Assembly: GCF_964340395.1 (NCBI RefSeq)
Contig: NC_135557.1
Coordinates: 4,318,216 to 4,382,215 of the forward strand
Length of the DNA: 64,000 nucleotides
Origin: Glandiceps talaboti
Lineage: Eukaryota; Hemichordata; Enteropneusta; Spengelidae
Direction: 5' to 3'
Shown here: positions 52,755 to 64,000 of the stretch, piece by piece
Position numbering within the stretch: position 1 is the first letter of the stretch
How the letters are laid out: every line of letters starts with the position of its first letter
Notes under the pieces: model-generated
Database searches by the model: none
Seen by the model: the letters and a program-made list of their open reading frames with translations, nothing else
Told to the model about the DNA's origin: nothing
Translations under genes and position numbers: made by a program

Positions 52755-55700
52755 TTTTGTTTTAATTCACTTTCATATGGAACACCCGAGATGAATAGCA
52801 AGACCCAAGATTAATTACCAAGACCCAAGATGAAAAGGAAGACCCATGATGGATGGCTGTGTTTACCAATCTCAAGGCAAACGTAAGTTAATAACTGTCT
52901 TTTTAAGTGATTTTACCTGATATTAATTATTATTACACATTGGAACACTAGAAGTTAGAAACATTTGCTTTACCTGTCACGACTGCAGCGTGTAGGAACA
53001 TTATAATACATTACAATATCAATGAATGCTATATATAAATTGCTAAACTATTTTGTTTAATTCACTTTCATATGGAACACCCGAGATGAATAGCAAGACC
53101 CAAGATTAATTACCAAGACCCAAGATGAATAGCAAGACCCAAGATGGATGGATGTGTTTACCAATCTCAAGGCAGACGTAAGTTAATAATTGTCTCATAA
53201 AGTGATTTTACCTGATATTAATTACTATTACACATTGGAACATTAGAAGTTAGAAACATTTGCTTTACCTGTCACGACTGCAGCGTGTAGCAACATTAGA
53301 ATACATTACAATATCATATTGATAACATAAATTGCTAAACTATTTTGTTTTACTTCACTTTCATATGGAACACCCGAGATGAATAGCAAGACCCAAGATT
53401 AATTACCAAGACCCAAGATGAATAGCAAGACCCAAGATGGATGGATATGTTTACCAATCTCAAGGCAAACGTAAGTTAATAATTGTCTCATAAAGTGATT
53501 TTACCTGATATTTATTACTATTACACATTGGAACATTAGAAGTTAGAAACATTTGCTTTACCTCTCATGACTGCAGCGTGTAGGAACATTAGAATACATT
53601 ACAATATCAATGAATGCTATATATAAATTGCTAAACTATTTTGTTTAATTCACTTTCATATGGAACACCCGAGATGAATAGCAAGACCCAAGATTAATTA
53701 CCAAGACCCAAGATGAATAGCAAGACCCAAGATGGATGGATGTGTTTACCAATCTCAAGGCAGACGTAAGTTAATAATTGTCTCATAAAGTGATTTTACC
53801 TGATATTAATTACTATTACACATTGGAACATTAGAAGTTAGAAACATTTGCTTTACCTATCACGACTGCAGCGTGTAGCACCATTAGTATACATTACAAT
53901 ATCAATGAGTGCTATATATAAATTGCTAAACTATTTTGTTTTAATTCACTTTCATATGGAACACCCGAGATGAATAGCAAGACCCAAGATTAATTACCAA
54001 GACCCAAGATGAAAAGGAAGACCCATGATGGATGGCTGTGTTTACCAATCTCAAGGCAAACGTAAGTTAATGATTGTCTTTTTAAGTGATTTTACCTGAT
54101 ATTTATTACTATTACACATTGGAACATTAGAAGTTAGAAACATTTGCTTTACCTCTCACGACTGCAGCGTGTAGGAACATTAGAATACATTACAATATCA
54201 ATGAATGCTATATATAAATTGCTAAACTATTTTGTTTAATTCACTTTCATATGGAACACCCGAGATAATAGCAAGACCCAAGATTAATTACCAAGACCCA
54301 AGATGAATAGCAAGACCCAAGATGGATGAATGTGTTTACCAATCTCAAGGCAGACGTAAGTTAATAATTGTCTCATAAAGTGATTTTACCTGATATTAAT
54401 TACTATTACACATTGGAACATTAGAAGTTAGAAACATTTGCTTTACCTATCACGACTGCAGCGTGTAGCAACATTAGAATACATTACAATATAATATTGA
54501 TAACATAAATTGCTAAACTATTTTGTTTTAATTCACTTTCATATGGAACACCCGAGATGAATAGCAAGACCCAAGATTAATTACCAAGACCCAAGATGAA
54601 AAGGAAGACCCATGATGGATGGCTGTGTTTACCAATCTCAAGGCAAACGTAAGTTAATAACTGTCTTTTTAAGTGATTTTACCTGATATTAATTATTATT
54701 ACACATTGGAACACTAGAAGTTAGAAACATTTGCTTTACCTATCACGACTGCAGCGTGTAGGAACATTATAATACATTACAATATCAATGAATGCTATAT
54801 ATAAATTGCTAAACTATTTTGTTTAATTCACTTTCATATGGAACACCCGAGATGAATAGCAAGACCCAAGATTAATTACCAAGACCCAAGATGAAAAGGA
54901 AGACCCAAGATGGATGGATGTGTTTACCAATCTCAAGGCAGACGTAAGTTAATAATTGTCTCATAAAGTGATTTTACCTGATATTAATTACTATTACACA
55001 TTGGAACATTAGAAGTTAGAAACATTTGCTTTACCTGTCACGACTGCAGCGTGTAGCAAAATTAGTATACATTACAATATCAATGAGTGCTATATATAAA
55101 TTGCTAAACTATTTTGTTTAATTCACTTTCATATGGAACACCCGAGATGAATAGCAAGACCCAAGATTAATTACCAAGACCCAAGATGAAAAGGAAGACC
55201 CAAGATGGATGGATGTGTTTACCAATCTCAAGGCAGACGTAAGTTAATAATTGTCTCATAAAGTGATTTTATCTGATATTAATTACTATTACACATTGGA
55301 ACATTAGAAGTTAGAAACATTTGCTTTACCTATCACGACTGCAGCGTGTAGCAACATTAGAATACATTACAATATAATATTGATAACATAAATTGCTAAA
55401 CTATTTTGTTTTAATTCACTTTCATATGGAACACCCGAGATGAATAGCAAGACCCAAGATTAATTACCAAGACCCAAGATGAAAAGGAAGACCCATGATG
55501 GATGGCTGTGTTTACCAATCTCAAGGCAAACGTAAGTTAATAACTGTCTTTTTAAGTGATTTTACCTGATATTAATTATTATTACACATTGGAACACTAG
55601 AAGTTAGAAACATTTGCTTTACCTGTCACGACTGCAGCGTGTAGGAACATTATAATACATTACAATATCAATGAATGCTATATATAAATTGCTAAACTAT

Positions 55701-56520
55701 TTTGTTTAATTCACTTTCATATGGAACACCCGAGATGAATAGCAAGACCCAAGATTAATTACCAAGACCCAAGATGAATAGCAAGACCCAAGATGGATGG
55801 ATGTGTTTACCAATCTCAAGGCAGACGTAAGTTAATAATTGTCTCATAAAGTGATTTTACCTGATATTAATTACTATTACACATTGGAACATTAGAAGTT
55901 AGAAACATTTGCTTTACCTGTCACGACTGCAGCGTGTAGCAACATTAGAATACATTACAATATCATATTGATAACATAAATTGCTAAACTATTTTGTTTT
56001 ACTTCACTTTCATATGGAACACCCGAGATGAATAGCAAGACCCAAGATTAATTACCAAGACCCAAGATGAATAGCAAGACCCAAGATGGATGGATAAGTT
56101 TACCAATCTCAAGGCAAACGTAAGTTAATAATTGTCTCATAAAGTGATTTTACCTGATATTTATTACTATTACACATTGGAACATTAGAAGTTAGAAACA
56201 TTTGCTTTACCTCTCATGACTGCAGCGTGTAGGAACATTAGAATACATTACAATATCAATGAATGCTATATATAAATTGCTAAACTATTTTGTTTAATTC
56301 ACTTTCATATGGAACACCCGAGATGAATAGCAAGACCCAAGATTAATTACCAAGACCCAAGATGAATAGCAAGACCCAAGATGGATGGATGTGTTTACCA
56401 ATCTCAAGGCAGACGTAAGTTAATAATTGTCTCATAAAGTGATTTTACCTGATATTAATTACTATTACACATTGGAACATTAGAAGTTAGAAACATTTGC
56501 TTTACCTATCACGACTGCAG
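52755..56520. repeat. 13-monomer higher-order unit, copy 2 (3825 bp)
   Basis: Adjacent copy of 48930-52750 with the same tag order. Near 53456 it has GGATATGTTTACC, as copy 1 has near 49619. At the right end a GCACCATTAG variant (56525) replaces GCAACATTAG, marking the boundary to the 4-monomer repeats. Confidence 0.87.
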
Positions 56521-57830
56521 CGTGTAGCACCATTAGAATACATTACAATATAATATTGATAACATAAATTGCTAAACTATTTTGTTTTAATTCACTTTCA
56601 TATGGAACACCCGAGATGAATAGCAAGACCCAAGATTAATTACCAAGACCCAAGATGAAAAGGAAGACCCATGATGGATGGCTGTGTTTACCAATCTCAA
56701 GGCAAACGTAAGTTAATAATTGTCTTTTTAAGTGATTTTACCTGATATTAATTATTATTACACATTGGAACATTAGAAGTTAGAAACATTTGCTTTACCT
56801 ATCACGACTGCAGCGTGTAGGAACATTATAATACATTACAATATCAATGAATGCTATATATAAATTGCTAAACTATTTTGTTTAATTCACTTTCATATGG
56901 AACACCCGAGATGAATAGCAAGACCCAAGATTAATTACCAAGACCCAAGATGAAAAGGAAGACCCAAGATGGATGGATGTGTTTACCAATCTCAAGGCAG
57001 ACGTAAGTTAATAATTGTCTCATAAAGTGATTTTATCTGATATTAATTACTATTACACATTGGAACATTAGAAGTTAGAAACATTTGCTTTACCTGTCAC
57101 GACTGCAGCGTGTAGCAACATTAGAATACATTACAATATCATATTGATAACATAAATTACTAAACTATTTTGTTTTACTTCACTTTCATATGGAACACCC
57201 GAGATGAATAGCAAGACCCAAGATTAATTACCAAGACCCAAGATGAATAGCAAGACCCAAGATGGATGGATAAGTTTACCAATCTCAAGGCAAACGTAAG
57301 TTAATAATTGTCTCATAAAGTGATTTTACCTGATATTTATTACTATTACACATTGGAACATTAGAAGTTAGAAACATTTGCTTTACCTCTCATGACTGCA
57401 GCGTGTAGGAACATTAGAATACATTACAATATCAATGAATGCTATATATAAATTGCTAAACTATTTTGTTTAATTCACTTTCATATGGAACACCCGAGAT
57501 GAATAGCAAGACCCAAGATTAATTACCAAGACCCAAGATGAATAGCAAGACCCAAGATGGATGGATGTGTTTACCAATCTCAAGGCAGACGTAAGTTAAT
57601 AATTGTCTCATAAAGTGATTTTACCTGATATTAATTACTATTACACATTGGAACATTAGAAGTTAGAAACATTTGCTTTACCTATCACGACTGCAGCGTG
57701 TAGCACCATTAGAATACATTACAATATAATATTGATAACATAAATTGCTAAACTATTTTGTTTTAATTCACTTTCATATGGAACACCCGAGATGAATAGC
57801 AAGACCCAAGATTAATTACCAAGACCCAAG
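55480..57830. repeat. 4-monomer repeats (1176 bp)
   Basis: Tags recur every 1176 bp: GATGGCTGTG at 56681 and 57857, GTAGCACC at 56525 and 57701, GGATAAGTTTACC near 56092 and 57268, TTTTACTTCAC near 55997 and 57173. The same four-monomer series is present once more near 51680-52856, as part of the 13-monomer unit. Confidence 0.82.
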
Positions 57831-58579
57831 ATGAAAAGGAAGACCCATGATGGATGGCTGTGTTTACCAATCTCAAGGCAAACGTAAGTTAATAATTGTC
57901 TTTTTAAGTGATTTTACCTGATATTAATTATTATTACACATTGGAACATTAGAAGTTAGAAACATTTGCTTTACCTATCACGACTGCAGCGTGTAGGAAC
58001 ATTATAATACATTACAATATCAATGAATGCTATATATAAATTGCTAAACTATTTTGTTTAATTCACTTTCATATGGAACACCCGAGATGAATAGCAAGAC
58101 CCAAGATTAATTACCAAGACCCAAGATGAAAAGGAAGACCCAAGATGGATGGATGTGTTTACCAATCTCAAGGCAGACGTAAGTTAATAATTGTCTCATA
58201 AAGTGATTTTATCTGATATTAATTACTATTACACATTGGAACATTAGAAGTTAGAAACATTTGCTTTACCTATCACGACTGCAGCGTGTAGCAACATTAG
58301 AATACATTACAATATCAATGAGTGCTATATATAAATTGCTAAACTATTTTGTTTAATTCACTTTCATATGGAACACCCGAGATGAATAGCAAGACCCAAG
58401 ATTAATTACCAAGACCCAAGATGAAAAGGAAGACCCAAGATGGATGGATGTGTTTACCAATCTCAAGGCAGACGTAAGTTAATAATTGTCTCATAAAGTG
58501 ATTTTATCTGATATTAATTACTATTACACATTGGAACATTAGAAGTTAGAAACATTTGCTTTACCTGTCACGACTGCAG

Positions 58580-60110
58580 CGTGTAGCAACATTAGAATAC
58601 ATTACAATATCATATTGATAACATAAATTGCTAAACTATTTTGTTTTAATTCATTTCATATGGAACACCCGAGATGAATAGCAAGACCCAAGATTAATTA
58701 CCGAGACCCAAGATGAATAGCAAGACCCAAGATGGATGGATATGTTTACCAATCTCAAGGCAAACGTAAGTTAATAACTGTCTTTTTAAGTAATTTTACC
58801 TGATATTAATTACTATTACACATTGGAACATTGGAAGTTAGAAACATTTGCTTTACCTATCACGACTGCAGCGTGTAGCAACATTAGAATACATTACAAT
58901 ATCAATGAATGCTATATATAAATTGCTAAACTATTTTGTTTAATTCACTTTCATATGGAACACCCGAGAGGAATAACAAGACCCAAGATTAATTACCAAG
59001 ACCCAAGATGAATAGCAAAACCCAAGATGGATGGATGTGTTTACCAATCTCAAGGCAGACGTAAGTTAATAATTGTGTCATAAAGTGATTTTACCTGATA
59101 TTAATTACTATTACACATTGGAACATGAGAAGTTAAAAACATTTGCTTTACCTATCACGACTGCAGCGTGTAGCAAAATTAGTATACATTACAATATCAA
59201 TGAGTGCTATATATAAATTGCTAAACTATTTTGTTTTAATTCACTTTCATATGGAACACCCGAGATGAATAGCAAGACCCAAGATTAATTACCAAGACCC
59301 ACGATTAATAGCAAGACCCAAGATGGATGGATATGTGTACCAATCTCAAGGCAAACGTAAGTTAATAATTGTCTCATAAATTGATTTTACCTGATATTAA
59401 TTACTATTACACATTGGATCATTAGAAGTTAGAAACATTTGCTTTACCTCTCACGACTGCAGCGTGTAGCAACATTATAATACATTACAATATCATATTG
59501 ATAACATAAATTGCTAAACTATTTTGTTTTAATTCACTTTCATATGGAACACCCGAGATGAATAGCAAGACCCAAGATTAATTACCAAGACCCAAGATGA
59601 ATAGCAAGACCCAAGATGGATGGATATGTTTACCAATCTCAAGGCAAACGTAAGTTAATAATTGTCTCATTAAGTGATTTTACCTGATATTTATTACTAT
59701 TACACATTGGAACATTAGAAGTTAGAAACATTTGCTTTACCTCTCATGACTGCATCGTGTAGGAACATTAGAATACATTACAATATCAATGAATGCTATA
59801 TATAAATTGCTAAACTATTTTGTTTAATTCACTTTCATATGGAACACCCGAGATGAATAGCAAGACCCAAGATTAATTACCAAGACCCAAGATGAATAGC
59901 AAGACCCAAGATGGATGGATGTGTTTACCAATCTCAAGGCAGACGTAAGTTAATAATTGTCTCATAAAGTGATTTTACCTGATATTAATTACTATTACAC
60001 ATTGGAACATTAGAAGTTAGAAACATTTGCTTTACCTATCACGACTGCAGCGTGTAGCAACATTAGAATACATTACAATATAATATTGATAACATAAATT
60101 GCTAAACTAT
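58580..60110. repeat. 5-monomer block, second copy (38 monomers downstream)
   Basis: Counterpart of 47400-48930. Differences include GTGTCATAAAG near 59077, ATAAATTGATTTTACC near 59378 and a lost PstI site (CTGCATCG at 59750). The match ends near 60110, where TTTTACTTCAC stands against TTTTAATTCAC. Confidence 0.87.
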
Positions 60111-60639
60111 TTTGTTTTACTTCACTTTCATATGGAACACCCGAGATGAATAGCAAGACCCAAGATTAATTACCAAGACCCAAGATGAATAGCAAGACCC
60201 AAGATGGATGGATATGTTTACCAATCTCAAGGCAAACGTAAGTTAATAATTGTCTCATAAAGTGATTTTACCTGATATTTATTACTATTACACATTGGAA
60301 CATTAGAAGTTAGAAACATTTGCTTTACCTCTCATGACTGCAGCGTGTAGGAACATTAGAATACATTACAATATCAATGAATGCTATATATAAATTGCTA
60401 AACTATTTTGTTTAATTCACTTTCATATGGAACACCCGAGATGAATAGCAAGACCCAAGATTAATTACCAAGACCCAAGATGAATAGCAAGACCCAAGAT
60501 GGATGGATGTGTTTACCAATCTCAAGGCAGACGTAAGTTAATAATTGTCTCATAAAGTGATTTTACCTGATATTAATTACTATTACACATTGGAACATTA
60601 GAAGTTAGAAACATTTGCTTTACCTATCACGACTGCAGC

Positions 60640-62408
60640 GTGTAGCACCATTAGAATACATTACAATATAATATTGATAACATAAATTGCTAAACTATTT
60701 TGTTTTAATTCACTTTCATATGGAACACCCGAGATGAATAGCAAGACCCAAGATTAATTACCAAGACCCAAGATGAAAAGGAAGACCCATGATGGATGGC
60801 TGTGTTTACCAATCTCAAGGCAAACGTAAGTTAATAATTGTCTTTTTAAGTGATTTTACCTGATATTAATTATTATTACACATTGGAACATTAGAAGTTA
60901 GAAACGTTTGCTTTACCTATCACGACTGCAGCGTGTAGGAACATTATAATACATTACAATATCAATGAATGCTATATATAAATTGCTAAACTATTTTGTT
61001 TAATTCACTTTCATATGGAACACCCGAGATGAATAGCAAGACCCAAGATTAATTACCAAGACCCAAGATGAAAAGGAAGACCCAAGATGGATGGATGTGT
61101 TTACCAATCTCAAGGCAGACGTAAGTTAATAATTGTCTCATAAAGTGATTTTATCTGATATTAATTACTATTACACATTGGAACATTAGAAGTTAGAAAC
61201 ATTTGCTTTACCTATCACGACTGCAGCGTGTAGCAAAATTAGTATACATTACAATATCAATGAGTGCTATATATAAATTGCTAAACTATTTTGTTTTAAT
61301 TCACTTTCATATGGAACATCCGAGATGAATAGTAAGACCCAAGATTAATTACCAAGACCCAAGAAGAATAGGAAGACCCAAGATGGATGGATATGTTTAC
61401 CAATCTCAAGGCAAACGTAAGTTAATGATTGTCTTTTTAAGTGATTTTACCTGATATTTATTACTATTACACATTGGAACATTAGAAGTTAGAAACATTT
61501 GCTTTACCTCTCACGACTGCAGCGTGTAGGAACATTAGAATACATTACAATATCAATGAATGCTATATATAAATTGCTAAACTATTTTGTTTAATTCACT
61601 TTCATATGGAACACCCGAGATAATAGCAAGACCCAAGATTAATTACCAAGACCCAAGATGAATAGCAAGACCCAAGATGGATGAATGTGTTTACCAATCT
61701 CAAGGCAGACGTAAGTTAATAATTGTCTCATAAAGTGATTTTACCTGATATTAATTACTATTACACATTGGAACATTAGAAGTTAGAAACATTTGCTTTA
61801 CCTATCACGACTGCAGCGTGTAGCAACATTAGAATACATTACAATATAATATTGATAACATAAATTGCTAAACTATTTTGTTTTAATTCACTTTCATATG
61901 GAACACCCGAGATGAATAGCAAGACCCAAGATTAATTACCAAGACCCAAGATGAAAAGGAAGACCCATGATGGATGGCTGTGTTTACCAATCTCAAGGCA
62001 AACGTAAGTTAATAACTGTCTTTTTAAGTGATTTTACCTGATATTAATTATTATTACACATTGGAACACTAGAAGTTAGAAACATTTGCTTTACCTGTCA
62101 CGACTGCAGCGTGTAGGAACATTAGAATACATTACAATATCAATGAATGCTATATATAAATTGCTAAACTATTTTGTTTAATTCACTTTCATATGGAACA
62201 CCCGAGATGAATAGCAAGACCCAAGATTAATTACCAAGACCCAAGATGAATAGCAAGACCCAAGATGGATGGATGTGTTTACCAATCTCAAGGCAGACGT
62301 AAGTTAATAATTGTCTCATAAAGTGATTTTACCTGATATTAATTACTATTACACATTGGAACATTAGAAGTTAGAAACATTTGCTTTACCTATCACGACT
62401 GCAGCGTG
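60640..62408. repeat. 6-monomer unit, copy 1 (1766 bp)
   Basis: GTAGCACC (60643 and 62409), CATCCGAGATGAATAGTAAG (near 61317 and 63083) and GATAATAGC (near 61619 and 63385) repeat at 1766 bp. The pairing GAAGAATAGG monomer then CCGAGATAATAGC monomer is the same as in the 43-46 kb 6-monomer unit. Confidence 0.87.
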
Positions 62409-64000
62409 TAGCACCATTAGAATACATTACAATATAATATTGATAACATAAATTGCTAAACTATTTTGTTTTAATTCACTTTCATATGGAACACCCGAGA
62501 TGAATAGCAAGACCCAAGATTAATTACCAAGACCCAAGATGAAAAGGAAGACCCATGATGGATGGCTGTGTTTACCAATCTCAAGGCAAACGTAAGTTAA
62601 TAATTGTCTTTTTAAGTGATTTTACCTGATATTAATTATTATTACACATTGGAACATTAGAAGTTAGAAACATTTGCTTTACCTATCACGACTGCAGCGT
62701 GTAGGAACATTATAATACATTACAATATCAATGAATGCTATATATAAATTGCTAAACTATTTTGTTTAATTCACTTTCATATGGAACACCCGAGATGAAT
62801 AGCAAGACCCAAGATTAATTACCAAGACCCACGATGAAAAGGAAGACCCAAGATGGATGGATGTGTTTACCAATCTCAAGGCAGACGTAAGTTAATAATT
62901 GTCTCATAAAGTGATTTTATCTGATATTAATTACTATTACACATTGGAACATTAGAAGTTAGAAACATTTGCTTTACCTATCACGACTGCAGCGTGTAGC
63001 AAAATTAGTATACATTACAATATCAATGAGTGCTATATATAAATTGCTAAACTATTTTGTTTTAATTCACTTTCATATGGAACATCCGAGATGAATAGTA
63101 AGACCCAAGATTAATTACCAAGACCCAAGAAGAATAGGAAGACCCAAGATGGATGGATATGTTTACCAATCTCAAGGCAAACGTAAGTTAATGATTGTCT
63201 TTTTAAGTGATTTTACCTGATATTTATTACTATTACACATTGGAACATTAGAAGTTAGAAACATTTGCTTTACCTCTCACGACTGCAGCGTGTAGGAACA
63301 TTAGAATACATTACAATATCAATGAATGCTATATATAAATTGCTAAACTATTTTGTTTAATTCACTTTCATATGGAACACCCGAGATAATAGCAAGACCC
63401 AAGATTAATTACCAAGACCCAAGATGAATAGCAAGACCCAAGATGGATGAATGTGTTTACCAATCTCAAGGCAGACGTAAGTTAATAATTGTCTCATAAA
63501 GTGATTTTACCTGATATTAATTACTATTACACATTGGAACATTAGAAGTTAGAAACATTTGCTTTACCTATCACGACTGCAGCGTGTAGCAACATTAGAA
63601 TACATTACAATATAATATTGATAACATAAATTGCTAAACTATTTTGTTTTAATTCACTTTCATATGGAACACCCGAGATGAATAGCAAGACCCAAGATTA
63701 ATTACCAAGACCCAAGATGAAAAGGAAGACCCATGATGGATGGCTGTGTTTACCAATCTCAAGGCAAACGTAAGTTAATAACTGTCTTTTTAAGTGATTT
63801 TACCTGATATTAATTATTATTACACATTGGAACACTAGAAGTTAGAAACATTTGCTTTACCTGTCACGACTGCAGCGTGTAGGAACATTATAATACATTA
63901 CAATATCAATGAATGCTATATATAAATTGCTAAACTATTTTGTTTAATTCACTTTCATATGGAACACCCGAGATGAATAGCAAGACCCAAGATTAATTAC
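62409..64000. repeat. 6-monomer unit, copy 2, cut by the window edge
   Basis: Counterpart of 60640-62408; the window stops inside its sixth monomer. A private change is ACCCACGATGAAAAGG near 62829. The array clearly continues to the right. Confidence 0.85.

Larger units (their letters stand above)
3703..64000. repeat. 294-bp satellite DNA array (about 205 monomers)
   Basis: A continuous head-to-tail array of monomers of 292-296 bp, all in one orientation, continuing past the right edge. Using GGAACACCC as phase marker, the first monomers start at 3730, 4025, 4318, 4614, 4909, 5205 and 5497. In order, a monomer has: GGAACACCCGAG; three 19-20 bp subrepeats sharing AAGACCCAAGAT; GATGGATGG; TTTACCAATCTCAAGGC; an invariant CGTAAGTTAA with rare exceptions; TGATTTTACCTGATATT; ACACATTGGAACATTAGAAG; TTTGCTTTACC; CACGACTGCAGCGTGTAG; TACATTACAATAT; TTGCTAAACTATTTTG; and TTCACTTTCATATGG. 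Stops occur in every frame, so the monomer does not encode a protein. Copies usually differ at only a few positions, indicating ongoing homogenisation. I do not recognise it as a named satellite family. Confidence 0.97.

Noticed and set aside
3703-64000. Array as internal repeats of a coding gene
   Set aside because: Stops occur in every frame of a monomer on the plus strand, and monomer lengths of 292-296 bp are mostly not multiples of three.
3703-64000. tRNA- or 5S-derived origin of the monomer
   Set aside because: I see no A-box and B-box pair of RNA polymerase III type and no cloverleaf-like arms.

Overview
This window is non-coding tandem-repeat DNA from a eukaryotic nuclear genome. I found no supportable protein gene, RNA gene, insertion sequence or CRISPR array on either strand. 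The sequence is A+T-rich (about one third G+C by eye). The organism cannot be named from the sequence: large homogenised satellite arrays with nested higher-order repeats are typical of heterochromatin or centromere-type regions of animals and plants, and nothing here narrows it further.

Layout. (1) 1-296: single-copy flank without a convincing gene. (2) 297-3410 and 3503-3702: a minisatellite with a unit of about 26 bp, strongly diverged except for a young compound block at 1131-2386, where a 79-bp trimer and a larger cassette have been amplified. (3) 3411-3502: a pure AT dinucleotide run of 46 units inserted in the minisatellite. (4) 3703-64000: a head-to-tail satellite with monomers of 292-296 bp, about 205 copies, all in the same orientation, running off the right edge. 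Every monomer carries one NdeI site (CATATG) and nearly every one a PstI site (CTGCAG), plus an internal block of three 19-20 bp subrepeats sharing AAGACCCAAGAT.

How the satellite is built. Monomers fall into sequence classes (with or without TATATAAA; AAAC or AGAC before GTAAGT; several other linked variants). Rare shared variants act as tags and show that blocks of 4, 6, 8, 9, 11, 13, 15 and 17 monomers were duplicated in tandem, repeatedly and on top of one another; another pair of similar blocks lies about 38 monomers apart. Two monomers of unusual length (253 bp at 38423 and 275 bp at 43388) are short by whole 19-20 bp subrepeats. The first sits exactly at the junction of a 15-monomer duplication, so there the short subrepeat appears to have been the crossover site. 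A perfect single-monomer duplication at 40743-41328 can be ordered in time after the 15-monomer event. The left-most monomer is the most diverged, as expected at an array edge.

The main interest is therefore the record of satellite turnover at four length scales (2 bp, 19-26 bp, about 294 bp and 1.2-5 kb). A centromeric role, transcription or splicing of the satellite is conceivable but not shown by the sequence. The boundaries of the higher-order blocks were found by eye from tag variants and are good to roughly one monomer unless stated otherwise.
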